Assembly (NCBI GenBank): GCA_041394725.1
Contig: JAWKHR010000064.1
Coordinates: 1 to 30,004 of the forward strand
DNA: 30,004 nucleotides
DNA from: JAWKHR01 sp041394725
GTDB lineage: Bacteria; Acidobacteriota; Vicinamibacteria; Vicinamibacterales; SCN-69-37
Direction of reading: 5' to 3'
Numbering within the stretch: the first letter of the stretch is position 1; the number at the start of each line of letters is the position of its first letter. Of the stretch, positions 15,773-23,661 are shown piece after piece. The translations under genes and the position numbers were made by a program. The notes below the pieces were generated by a model. The model was not told where the DNA came from. It did no database searches and saw only the letters and a program-made list of their open reading frames with translations.

Positions 15773-17041
15773 GTGCGCATCCTGATCCTGTCCCAGTACT
15801 ACGCGCCGGAGCCGATTCCGAAGCCGGCCGACCTCGCCCGCGAGCTGGCCCGCCTCGGCCACGACGTCCACGTGCTGACCGGGATCCCGCACTACCCGAC
15901 GGGCCGCATCGCACCCGGCTATCGCGCGCGGCCCATCCAGGAAGAGACGATCGACGGCCTTCCCGTCACCCGCACCTGGGAGTATGCGTACCACGGCACG
16001 CACGCCCTGCGCCGCCTGCTCAACTACGCGAGCTTCATGGTGTCGGCGCCGCTCGGCGCGTGGCGCCTCGGGCGCTTCGACGCGATCTACGTGTGGCACC
16101 CGCCGCTGTCGGTCGGGGTCGCGGCCTGGCTCGTCGGGCGGATCACGCGCGCGCCGTTCGTCTACGACGTCCAGGACATCTGGCCGGACGCCGCGGTGCT
16201 GGCCGGGCTCATGAAACCGGGCCGGATGGTCTCGGCGATGCGCCGGCTCGAGCGCTTCGTCTACCGGCGCGCCGCGCACCTCCTCGTCGTCACCGAGGGC
16301 GCGCGGCAGAACCTGATTGCCAAGGGCGTGCCGCCCGACCACGTGACGCCGCTCCTGCAGTGGGTGGACGACGCGGTGTTCGACGCGGTCGATCCCGCGG
16401 CGGTGGCCGCCGCGCGCGAGGCGTGCGGCGGGGACGGGCGCTTCCTCGTGCTCTTCACCGGGAACCTGGGCCTCGTGCAGGGCCTCGACACGATCGTCCG
16501 TGCGGCGGCGCGGCTGCGCGACACGCCGCTGCGCCTGGCCTTCGTCGGCGACGGCGCGGACCGCGCGCGCCTCGAGGCCCTCACCCGCGATCTCGGCGCG
16601 GGCGACGTCGTCACCTTCGTGGATCGGCGCCCGGCCGCCGAGATGCCCGCCTTCATGGCCGCCGCCGACGCGCTCGTCGCGCACCTGCGGCCCTCCGAGC
16701 TGTCGCGCTACGTCATCCCGTCGAAGACGATGTCGTACCTGGCGGCCGGGCGGCCGATCGTGATGGCGATGGAGGGCGCCGCCGCGGATCTCGTCCGCGA
16801 GGCCGGCGCCGGGGTGACCACCGCGCCGGGCGACCCGGACGCGCTGGCCGCGGCGATCCGCGACCTCATGGCGCGGCCCGACGCCGCGCGCGCCGCCATG
16901 GGGGCGCGCGGCCGCGCGTTCGCCCGGGCCCACCTCACCCGCGACGCGCTGGTGCCGCGGTACGAGGCGATCCTCGCCCGCGCCGCGCGAGGAAATCCTC
17001 GCGCGCGCCACGCGGACGCGTCACACTCAACCGGACCGTGA
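15773..17041 (+). CDS. wbuB: glycosyltransferase family 4, WbuB-like (L-FucNAc transferase)
   Basis: 422 aa GT-B transferase. The start MRILILSQYYAPEP, the GIPHYPTG turn at 37-44 and D135-IWPD-139 are typical of the WbuB/WbjE group, which is found next to L-FucNAc biosynthesis genes and is annotated as the L-fucosaminyl transferase. The C-terminal half has FTGNLGLVQGLDTIV, a nucleotide-binding start, and a PSKTMSYLAAGRPIV segment in place of the E-x7-E core. It follows the epimerase gene by 13 bases and overlaps the next SDR by four (GTGA). The GTG at 15773 is the only sensible start. Family placement is good; the sugar transferred follows from context. Confidence 0.88.
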   Translation: MRILILSQYYAPEPIPKPADLARELARLGHDVHVLTGIPHYPTGRIAPGYRARPIQEETIDGLPVTRTWEYAYHGTHALRRLLNYASFMVSAPLGAWRLGRFDAIYVWHPPLSVGVAAWLVGRITRAPFVYDVQDIWPDAAVLAGLMKPGRMVSAMRRLERFVYRRAAHLLVVTEGARQNLIAKGVPPDHVTPLLQWVDDAVFDAVDPAAVAAAREACGGDGRFLVLFTGNLGLVQGLDTIVRAAARLRDTPLRLAFVGDGADRARLEALTRDLGAGDVVTFVDRRPAAEMPAFMAAADALVAHLRPSELSRYVIPSKTMSYLAAGRPIVMAMEGAAADLVREAGAGVTTAPGDPDALAAAIRDLMARPDAARAAMGARGRAFARAHLTRDALVPRYEAILARAARGNPRARHADASHSTGP

Positions 17042-18102
17042 CGCCCGATCCCTCCGACGCCCGTCCCGTGCCGTCGGCCCCGTGCCTCGTCACCGGCGCG
17101 ACCGGGGCCATCGGCCCCGCGCTCGTCCGCGCGCTGGTCGAGGAGGGGCACCCCGTGCGTGTGCTCGCGCGCCGGGCGCCCGGGCCCGGGCTGTTTCCCG
17201 CGGGCGTCGAGGTCGTGGCCGGCGACGTGACGGATCCGGCCTCGGTGGACGCGGCTGCCGCCGGGACCTCCCGGGTGTTTCACCTCGCGGCGAAGCTGCA
17301 CCTGCCCAATCCGTCGCCGGACCTGCATCCGGACTACGAGCGCGTGAACGTGGAGGGCACGCGCCACGTGATGGACGCGGCGCGCCGGCATGGCGTCGCG
17401 CGCGTCGTGTTCTTCAGCACGATCTCGGTGTACGGTCCGTCGCGCGGACAGGTGCTGACCGAGGATTCGCCGGCGCGGCCGGAGACGATCTACGCGGCCA
17501 CGAAACACCGGGCGGAACAGATCGTACTCGGCGCGGCCGCGGACGCGCCGGGGACGAAGGGGACGACAGCGGCGGCCGGCACGGCCGGAACCACCTGCAC
17601 CATCCTGCGGCTGGCCGCCGTGTACGGCCCGCGCGTGAAGGGCAACTACCGCCGGCTGCTGGACGCGATGGCGCGCGGGCGGTTCGTGCCCATCGGCCGG
17701 GGCCGCAACCGGCGGACGCTCGTCTTCGAGGAGGACGTCGCGCGCGCGGCCGTCCTCGCGGCGGCGCATCCCGCCGCGGCCGGCCGGGCGTTCAACGTGA
17801 CCGACGGCACGCACCCGCCGCTCGCCGACATCGTCGCCGCGATCGCCCGCGCGCTGGGGCAGCACCCGCCGCGATTCGCCGTGCCCGTCGCGCCGGTGCG
17901 CCTCGCCGCCGGCGCGGCCGATCGCGCGGCCCGGCTGCTGGGACGGCGACTCACGATTGGCGCCGCCGTGGACAAGTACCTGGAGGACGTCGCCGTCGAC
18001 GGCCGGCGCATCCAGGCGGACCTCGGCTTCGTGCCCGCGTTCGATCTCGACGCGGGCTGGCGGCGCACGGTCGCACGCCTGCGCCAGGATGGTGTGCTGT
18101 GA
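17038..18102 (+). CDS. NAD-dependent epimerase/reductase (WbpV/WbpK/Gne-like SDR)
   Basis: 354 aa extended SDR. The GATGAIG fold motif at 20-26 follows a 15-residue polar lead. FSTISVYG at 126-133 and Y152-AAT-K156 give the catalytic residues; VVFEED-type NAD contacts and FNVTDG follow. SDRs in this position, between a WbuB-like transferase and a WecA/WbpL-like enzyme, commonly reduce the 4-keto-6-deoxy intermediate of a WbpM-type dehydratase to UDP-D-QuiNAc or D-FucNAc, or act as a 4-epimerase. Residues 165-186, just after the catalytic Lys, are an unusual Ala/Gly/Thr low-complexity insert. Overlaps both neighbours by four bases (GTGA on each side). Specificity inferred. Confidence 0.86.
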   Translation: MTPDPSDARPVPSAPCLVTGATGAIGPALVRALVEEGHPVRVLARRAPGPGLFPAGVEVVAGDVTDPASVDAAAAGTSRVFHLAAKLHLPNPSPDLHPDYERVNVEGTRHVMDAARRHGVARVVFFSTISVYGPSRGQVLTEDSPARPETIYAATKHRAEQIVLGAAADAPGTKGTTAAAGTAGTTCTILRLAAVYGPRVKGNYRRLLDAMARGRFVPIGRGRNRRTLVFEEDVARAAVLAAAHPAAAGRAFNVTDGTHPPLADIVAAIARALGQHPPRFAVPVAPVRLAAGAADRAARLLGRRLTIGAAVDKYLEDVAVDGRRIQADLGFVPAFDLDAGWRRTVARLRQDGVL

Positions 18103-19154
18103 CGGTGACGGCGCTGCTCGGCATCCTCATCGCCTCGCACTTGATCTCGCGCGCGGTGCAGCCCGCGCTCGTCCGCTGGGCCCGGCAGCGCGCCATCGTC
18201 GCGGTCCCGAACGCGCGCAGCTCGCACGCGGGTGAAACGCCGGTGGGCGGCGGGCTGCCGATCGCCGCCTGCGCGATCGGCGGCGTGCTCGCGCTGGGGT
18301 TCGTCGAAGCGTGGAGCGAGCCCTGGTGGCCGCGGTACGTCGCGGGCGCGGCGGCGGTGGCGGCCGTGAGCTGGCTCGACGACCTGCGCGGCGCGAGCAC
18401 CTGGCTCCGGCTGGCGGTCCACGGCGTCGCGGCGGTCGTCGTCGCGCAGGGGATTCTCGGCGGCGGCGTCCCGGTGTCGTCGTGGTGGCCGCTCGTGCTC
18501 GCGGCGGTGTGGATCATCGGCGTCACGAACGCCTACAACTTCATGGACGGCGTGGACGGCATGGCCGGCGCCACCGCGGTCGTGGCCGGTGCCGGCTGGA
18601 TGTGGCTCGGCTGGCACACGACGCACCCGATGGCCGCCGCGCTCGGCGCCATCGCCTGCGGCGCGTCGATCGGGTTCCTGCCGTTCAACTGGCAGCCGGC
18701 GCGCATCTTCATGGGCGACGTGGGCGCGGCGCTCCTGGGCTTCACCTTCGCGGTGCTGCCGGTCGTCGTCTGGTGGGAGGGCTGGCGCATCGCCTTCGCG
18801 GGCGCGCTGTGCCTGTGGCCGTACCTCTTCGACACGACCTTCACGATGCTGCGCCGCCTGGTGCGGGGCGAGAACGTGATGCAGGCGCACCGGACGCACC
18901 TCTACCAGCGGCTCGTGCGCGCCGGCTGGTCGCACGCGCGCGCGTCGGCGGTGTGGGCCGGACTCGCGGTCGTCGGCTGGGCGATGGCCGCGCTGGTCGT
19001 CCACGGGCCGCCGGCGGCGCCGGTCGCGGCGGCCGCGTCGATCGGCGCGCTGGGCGCGGCGCTCTGGATGACCACGGTTCGCGCCGAGCGCCGTCAGGCG
19101 GACGGCGGCCCGGCGCAGGGACCCGAACCCCGAGCTCGGGATTCCGGTCGCTAG
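18099..19154 (+). CDS. WecA/WbpL-like undecaprenyl-phosphate sugar-1-phosphate transferase
   Basis: 351 aa integral membrane protein of the MraY/WecA family (glycosyltransferase 4, PNPT), which starts repeat-unit synthesis by moving a HexNAc-1-phosphate from UDP to undecaprenyl phosphate. Conserved blocks are all present: SSHAGETPVGGGLPI at 41-55, WLDDLRG at 92-98, NAYNFMDGVDGMAG at 144-157, FMGDVGA at 204-210 (catalytic Asp207) and the cytoplasmic AHRTHLYQRL with His264/His267. About ten helices. The GTG start overlaps the previous stop by four bases; the frame upstream is antisense-free but is the shadow of the SDR gene. Its TAG stop directly abuts the TAG stop of the convergent ligase gene. 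With the WbpM-type dehydratase and the SDR beside it, a D-FucNAc or D-QuiNAc starter is likely. Confidence 0.92.
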   Translation: MTVTALLGILIASHLISRAVQPALVRWARQRAIVAVPNARSSHAGETPVGGGLPIAACAIGGVLALGFVEAWSEPWWPRYVAGAAAVAAVSWLDDLRGASTWLRLAVHGVAAVVVAQGILGGGVPVSSWWPLVLAAVWIIGVTNAYNFMDGVDGMAGATAVVAGAGWMWLGWHTTHPMAAALGAIACGASIGFLPFNWQPARIFMGDVGAALLGFTFAVLPVVVWWEGWRIAFAGALCLWPYLFDTTFTMLRRLVRGENVMQAHRTHLYQRLVRAGWSHARASAVWAGLAVVGWAMAALVVHGPPAAPVAAAASIGALGAALWMTTVRAERRQADGGPAQGPEPRARDSGR

Positions 19155-19160
19155 CTAGCG
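19149..19160. other. 12-bp perfect palindrome holding two convergent stop codons
   Basis: CGCTAGCTAGCG contains the TAG of the + strand WecA-like gene (19152-19154) and, on the - strand, the TAG of the ligase gene (19157-19155). No base separates the two coding regions, so there is no room for an intrinsic terminator. Confidence 0.9.
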
Positions 19161-21071
19161 CGGCCGGTACCGCCCGACGTGCACGAGCACGCCACCGACG
19201 TCCGCGCCGGGGGCCGCGCCGTTTCCATCGTCCGCCGTGAACGTCACCAGGTCGAAGCGGGCGCCGCGCGGTTCGAGCGCGATCGTCACCGCCTGCCAGT
19301 CGTCGCCCGTCAGCGTCACGGTCTGCAGGATGTCGCCGCCGCGCGCGAGGCTCAGGCGCAGCGGATCGGGCGCGCCCGGCGCGCGCCGCAGCGGCAGCGA
19401 CACGCCGAGGCCGTTGGCCGGCACGTAGAGGCCGAAGGTGCGCCCGGCCTCCCGATAGGACGGCCCGCCGGCCGCGTCGTCGCGCCAGCCGGACACGCCC
19501 ACGCCGATGTGCTCGAGGTCGAGGCCGTGCCGCGTCCCCGTCGCGCGGACCGGGGCCGTGAGCAGCAGCGCCATCGCGGCGAGGCCGGCCACGGTGGCGA
19601 CGGCCGGCCGGGCCGTCACTCGCGTCGGGCCGGCGAGCGCGCCGAACAGCAGCCAGAACGTGATTGCCGCGTCGGGCACGAGCTGTGGATGGCCGGTGAG
19701 CCACGTGATCAGGTACGCCGCCAGGCCGACCAGCAGCCACCAGTGGAGCACCGCGTCCGCATCGGGTGCGCCGTTCGCGCGCGCCGGCGGTCCGCGCCGC
19801 CAGGCGGCGGCCAGGGGGCCGGCCAGCACGGCGATCAGCATCACGAACCCGGCGAGGCCGAGCGTCGCGAGCACCTGGAGGAAGTAGTTGTGCGCGTTCT
19901 CGTTCGCCGTGATGAACCCGAGTTCCTGCTGGAGCGCCTCGCCGCCGAAGTTCGACGACTCGGGCAGGAACCGGCCGATGCCGATGCCGAGCACCGGCGC
20001 CGACGCCCACATGTTCATCGCGACGCGCGCCATGATCACACGCGTGCGCAGCGCACCGCCCGTGTTGAAGTTGCGCGTCGAGGGGTAGGCCGCGACGACG
20101 ATCACGATGGCCGCGACCGCCGTGCCGAGCATCCCGAGCGCCGCGCGCCGCCGGCGCGGATGGCCGCGTACCGCGCGATGTGCCAGGAGCAGGACGATGA
20201 CCAGCGCGAGGGTGGCGAGCGCGGTCCTGGACCCGCTGAGCCACAGGCCGGCGCCGAGCACGACGAGGAGGGCGAGCCCCCAGGCGCGTGGCGCCACCGC
20301 GCTCCGCCAGAGTCCCACCGCCGCGAACGTCGCGAGGACGAAGATCGATCCGGCGGCGTTGACGTCGTAGAACCGGCTCACGCGAAGGCTGTAGAACAGC
20401 GACCCGAACGTCCGCAGGAAGTCGTCGCCCCGCGCCGCGGCCTCGGCCACGCGCGCGAGGTTGAGCACCGCGACCGCGGCCGTCGCCACCGTCGCCAGCA
20501 GCACCAGCCGCCGCGCCAGGCCCGGGCGGGCCGCGACGGCGCGTTCGACCGTCACGGCCAGCGCCAGCCCCTCGGCCAGGAGCGCCGCCGCGTGCAGCGG
20601 CGCCCAGGCGGGGCCGCGATCGAAGTAGGCGCCGGCGAGGAGCGCGCGGGCGTGCGCCGTCCACGACACGGCGGGTTCGGCGGGCACGACGAGCATCGGC
20701 TGCACCGCGATGGCCGACGCGACACCGAGCGCGCCGAGCACCGCCGCGGCGACGGCCAGCCGCGACGGCGCATCCCGCCGCCGCCAGGCCTGGACGCCGG
20801 CGCCGACGACGACCGCCAGCACCAGTTGTTCGAGGAACGCGCCGCCGCGGGAGGGGGCGCCCGCCAGCGCGGCGATCGCCGGGGCGAGCGGCGCGGCCGC
20901 CGCGAACGCCAGCAGGCCGGCGGCCGGGCGGGCGAGGGCCAGCACGGCGAGCGCCAGGGGCACGACGCGCAGCGCCGCCGGCGCGGGCAGCATCGTCCAC
21001 GCGCCGACGAGCACCGCGGCGGCGACCAGACCCGGCAGCGCGACCGGCGCCAGGACCAGCCGCGGGTTCAC
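19155..21071 (-). CDS. O-antigen ligase-like membrane protein with C-terminal beta-rich domain
   Basis: 638 aa. Residues 1-510 are a polytopic membrane domain with about 12-14 helices of the Wzy_C/WaaL type: GSRTALATLALVIVLLLA at 280-297 and the large periplasmic loop with NENAHNYFLQVLATLGLAG at 391-408, where the conserved His394 is the expected key residue. Residues 516-638 form a soluble domain with alternating short strands, WRDD and DDWQAVTIALEP, resembling a beta-sandwich/carbohydrate-binding fold, likely periplasmic. By family the protein joins the finished polymer to lipid A-core or another acceptor, or polymerises it. The GTG start at 21071 overlaps the stop of the methyltransferase gene by four bases. 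Last gene of the five-gene - strand unit. Confidence 0.83.
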   Translation of the reverse strand: MNPRLVLAPVALPGLVAAAVLVGAWTMLPAPAALRVVPLALAVLALARPAAGLLAFAAAAPLAPAIAALAGAPSRGGAFLEQLVLAVVVGAGVQAWRRRDAPSRLAVAAAVLGALGVASAIAVQPMLVVPAEPAVSWTAHARALLAGAYFDRGPAWAPLHAAALLAEGLALAVTVERAVAARPGLARRLVLLATVATAAVAVLNLARVAEAAARGDDFLRTFGSLFYSLRVSRFYDVNAAGSIFVLATFAAVGLWRSAVAPRAWGLALLVVLGAGLWLSGSRTALATLALVIVLLLAHRAVRGHPRRRRAALGMLGTAVAAIVIVVAAYPSTRNFNTGGALRTRVIMARVAMNMWASAPVLGIGIGRFLPESSNFGGEALQQELGFITANENAHNYFLQVLATLGLAGFVMLIAVLAGPLAAAWRRGPPARANGAPDADAVLHWWLLVGLAAYLITWLTGHPQLVPDAAITFWLLFGALAGPTRVTARPAVATVAGLAAMALLLTAPVRATGTRHGLDLEHIGVGVSGWRDDAAGGPSYREAGRTFGLYVPANGLGVSLPLRRAPGAPDPLRLSLARGGDILQTVTLTGDDWQAVTIALEPRGARFDLVTFTADDGNGAAPGADVGGVLVHVGRYRPR

Positions 21072-22561
21072 CGCCGGCCCACGACCGCGTAGTCGAGGTA
21101 CGTGTAGAGCCGCCCGTTGAGCTTCTCGACGTTGCTGTTGAGCGTCTCGACGAAGTCGGCGAGTCCCGCCGGCGCGCCATCCGGGACGGTCACCGGCTGC
21201 AGGCGCTCCGCCTCGGGAATCGGCGTGCGGAACTCGATCCCGACCTCGCGGAAGCCACTCGCGCGGACGAGGTACTGCAGCGTTTCCGGGTGGAGCGGGC
21301 GGATGTGCGTCAGGTCGCGGATGTAGCTCTCGAAGAACGCGACCCAGCACGCGACGTTCACGGTCTCGAGCACCATCACCGCGCCGGGCCGCAGCTTGTG
21401 GAACGCGGTCTCGAGCACCTGCATCAGGTACGTCGGCTCGAGGTGCTCGACCACCTGCGCGGCGAACAGGCCGCCGAGCGACGCGTCGGGCAGCGTCCGC
21501 AGGTAGCCGAGCGCATCCGCGCGCGTGACGTCGAGCCCGCGCGCGCGCGAGGCCTCGGCCATCTCGTGGTTCAGGTCGATCCCGCGTGCCCGGATGCCGC
21601 GGCCGGCCAGCAGCTCGAGGAACTCGCCCCGACCGCATCCGACGTCGAGCACGTCCGTCTGGCCCTCGAACAGCGGCAGGTAGCTCTCGAGACGCGCGCG
21701 GATCTGGTCCTGCGATCCGCGGAACGACTCCTCGAAGCCGAGATATTTGTAGGCGTCGAGGTCCGGTGGCGGTGCGGCCGCAGTCGCCCCGGTGCCGGCT
21801 CCGGCCGCCGCGCCCGCGGTGTTCCCGCCCCGCACGTCGTCCGCCGCCGCGCCGCCCGCGTCACCCGGCAGCCCCCGCTCGAGCAGCCGTTCGACCTCGC
21901 GCTTGAGCGTGAGTGACGTCTGCTGGGCGAGCGACGCCGTCACGCGGAGGTCGTCCACCTCGGCCAGTCGCGCCAGCACGCGCCGGTCGCGCGCGCCGAG
22001 CGTCTCCCACCGCTTGAGCCAGTCGTCGGTGAGCGCGCGGAGGCCGCCGTTGAGCACCTGCGCCCCGCCCTCGACCACGCGGTCCTTCGTGTCCACGTAG
22101 AGCGTGAGCGTCTGCAGGTACCGGATCAGGTGCTGCTGGAAGTGCACCGTCTGCTCGAGGTGGTGCCGGACGAGCTCGATGAGCGTCGCCGTCGCCTTCG
22201 CGGCCTCGCGATGCGCGGCCACGTTGCGGTTGAGGTGATCGACCAGCGCCGCGTTGAAGTGGCGCTGCCGTTCGAGCGCCGGCCCGACCAGGCGCCAGAC
22301 GAACCCGCGCAGCGCGCCCTTGATCGATCGATCGACGACGGGCGGACCGTCGGGCAGCAGGTCCCAGTGCGTGTTGACGACGGGCAGCTGGCCTTCGTCG
22401 TAGGCGGGCGGGGGATGCGGGATCTCCGGCATCCGCGCCAGCGCGCGGTCCACCGCGGTCAGCGCCTGGTTGTAGGCGTCGTCGGCCGCGTCGCGTTCAC
22501 GGGCCAGGCGCGCGAGCAGGTCCTCGAGGCGTTCCTCCCCACGCTCCGGCTCCGGTGCCAC
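21068..22561 (-). CDS. coiled-coil plus class I SAM-dependent methyltransferase
   Basis: 497 aa. An N-terminal helical part (residues 1-230) has charged heptad-like stretches at 9-45 and 95-230 and no membrane segment. A Gly/Ala linker at 231-268 follows, then a class I methyltransferase with DVGCGRGEFL at 306-315 (SAM motif I), GIDLNHEM (motif II, acidic end of strand 2), AQVVEHL and LRPGAVMVLET. The C-terminal RLYTYLDYAVVGRR closes the sheet. The layout recalls methyltransferases in O-antigen loci that cap chains and use a coiled coil as a length ruler (WbdD-like), which would fit this locus, but I cannot show homology. The GTG start lies one base after the thiG stop, with GGAG just upstream inside thiG; its stop overlaps the ligase start (GTGA). 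Confidence 0.85.
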   Translation of the reverse strand: MAPEPERGEERLEDLLARLARERDAADDAYNQALTAVDRALARMPEIPHPPPAYDEGQLPVVNTHWDLLPDGPPVVDRSIKGALRGFVWRLVGPALERQRHFNAALVDHLNRNVAAHREAAKATATLIELVRHHLEQTVHFQQHLIRYLQTLTLYVDTKDRVVEGGAQVLNGGLRALTDDWLKRWETLGARDRRVLARLAEVDDLRVTASLAQQTSLTLKREVERLLERGLPGDAGGAAADDVRGGNTAGAAAGAGTGATAAAPPPDLDAYKYLGFEESFRGSQDQIRARLESYLPLFEGQTDVLDVGCGRGEFLELLAGRGIRARGIDLNHEMAEASRARGLDVTRADALGYLRTLPDASLGGLFAAQVVEHLEPTYLMQVLETAFHKLRPGAVMVLETVNVACWVAFFESYIRDLTHIRPLHPETLQYLVRASGFREVGIEFRTPIPEAERLQPVTVPDGAPAGLADFVETLNSNVEKLNGRLYTYLDYAVVGRR

Positions 22562-22562
22562 G

Positions 22563-23357
22563 TCAGCTCCGGTGCGGCGCGCCGGACGTGACGAGGCCCT
22601 CGAGCGGGCTGCTCGCCGAGGCGTACCGCCGCTTGGGGATCCGGCCGGCGCGAAACGCGAGGCGCCCCGCCTCGACGGCCTGCCTCATCGCCGTCGCCAT
22701 CAGCGCCGGGTCGCCGGCCTGCGCGATCGCCGTGTTCATCAGCACGCCGTCCATCCCGAGCTCCATCGCGATCGCGGCGTCGGATGCCGTCCCGACGCCC
22801 GCGTCCACGATGACGGGCACGCGCGACTGTTCCTTGATGATCAGCAGGTTGTTCGGGTTCTGGATGCCGAGGCCGGATCCGATCGGCGCGCCGAGCGGCA
22901 TGACCGCCGCCGCGCCGGCGTCCTCCAGCTTGCGGCACGCGATCGGGTCGTCGTTCGTGTAGGGCAGGACGACGAAGCCCTCCTTCACGAGGATGCGCGT
23001 TGCCTCGACGAGCGCCTCGGTGTCCGGGAAGAGCGTCCGCTCGTCGCCGATGACCTCGAGCTTCACCCAGTGGGACAGCCCCGCCTCGCGGCCCAGCCGC
23101 GCCGTGCGCACCGCGTCGTCGGCCGTGTAGCACGCGGCGGTGTTCGGGAGGATCGCGATGCGGCTCGTGTCGATCCAGTGGAGCAGCGAGCCTTCGCCCT
23201 TCGCCCGGAGGTCCACGCGCCGGACGGCGACGGTGACCATCTCGGTGCCGGATGCGAGGTGCGCCGCCTGCATCACCTCGTGTGAGGGGTACTTGCCGGT
23301 GCCGACGACCAGTCGTGACGTGAACGTGCGATCGGCGATGACGAGCGGATCCGACAT
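22563..23357 (-). CDS. thiG: thiazole synthase ThiG
   Basis: 264 aa (beta/alpha)8 enzyme that joins deoxyxylulose 5-phosphate, dehydroglycine and sulfur from ThiS thiocarboxylate into the thiamine thiazole phosphate. Family blocks are clear: LVVGTGKYPS at 16-25, ILPNTAACYTADDAVRTA, the Schiff-base Lys99 in HWVKLEVIGDE, VLPYTNDDP, GAAAVMPLGAPIGSGLGI and PVIVDAGVGTASDAA. ATG 23357 gives the usual family length; the frame extends upstream to 23549 but that overlaps thiS and is not ThiG-like. It lies 13 bases after thiS and one base before the coiled-coil methyltransferase. The only thiamine genes in the window are thiS and thiG. Confidence 0.97.
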   Translation of the reverse strand: MSDPLVIADRTFTSRLVVGTGKYPSHEVMQAAHLASGTEMVTVAVRRVDLRAKGEGSLLHWIDTSRIAILPNTAACYTADDAVRTARLGREAGLSHWVKLEVIGDERTLFPDTEALVEATRILVKEGFVVLPYTNDDPIACRKLEDAGAAAVMPLGAPIGSGLGIQNPNNLLIIKEQSRVPVIVDAGVGTASDAAIAMELGMDGVLMNTAIAQAGDPALMATAMRQAVEAGRLAFRAGRIPKRRYASASSPLEGLVTSGAPHRS

Positions 23358-23370
23358 ACGTGACGTCACT

Positions 23371-23661
23371 CTAGCGCAAAGGCCGGCGGCCGGCCAGTAA
23401 ACGAAAGCGGCGTTGGCCGGCCAGCCAACGAACACGGCTCTGGCTGGCCAGCGCCCGCGGGGCGCCGCCGCCGACGAACGCGACGATCTCCACCTCGGCG
23501 CCGTCGTCCACCGTGGTGTCGGCGTAGCGATCGCGCCGCACCACGGCACGGTTGAGCTCGACGGCGACCATCCGCGGGTCGACGTCGAGCGAGCGCAGCA
23601 GCGCCAGCACGGTGAGCGGCGCGGCCAGATCGTGGCGGTCGCCGTTGAGCAGGATGGTCAC
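23371..23661 (-). CDS. thiS: sulfur carrier ThiS with repetitive C-terminal extension
   Basis: 96 aa. Residues 1-66 are a normal ThiS: VTILLNGD start, beta-grasp pattern, VAVELNRAVV at 33-42, DDGAEVEIVAFVGGG at 52-66. ThiS normally ends at this Gly-Gly, which ThiF adenylates and converts to the thiocarboxylate donor used by ThiG. Here the frame continues for 30 residues. Residues 69-95 are three 9-residue units, RALASQSRV, RWLAGQRRF and RLLAGRRPL, very basic. ThiS-ThiG fusions are known, so an internal Gly-Gly is not without parallel, but this tail ends in its own TAG 13 bases before thiG. Processing after Gly66, or loss of the original stop by repeat expansion, are both possible. The GTG start overlaps the glycosyltransferase stop by four bases (GTGA). 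Confidence 0.88.
   Translation of the reverse strand: MTILLNGDRHDLAAPLTVLALLRSLDVDPRMVAVELNRAVVRRDRYADTTVDDGAEVEIVAFVGGGAPRALASQSRVRWLAGQRRFRLLAGRRPLR
23377..23457 (-). repeat. 27-bp tandem repeat, three copies, in the thiS 3' end
   Basis: On the + strand the unit GGCCGGCCAGTAAACGAA (23388-23405) recurs at 23415-23432 with 16 of 18 bases identical and, weaker (12 of 18), at 23442-23459, so the period is 27 bp or nine codons. CGTTGGC and GCCAACG at 23411-23417 and 23424-23430 could also pair as a 7-bp stem. Confidence 0.75.

Noticed and set aside
19179..21092. 637-aa open frame on the + strand opposite the ligase gene
   Set aside because: Composition is Arg/His/Gln-rich with no fold motifs, while the opposite strand has clear membrane helices and ligase motifs.
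22563..23549. Longer ThiG start at 23549
   Set aside because: It would overlap all of the ThiS tail in another frame and add 64 residues absent from the family.
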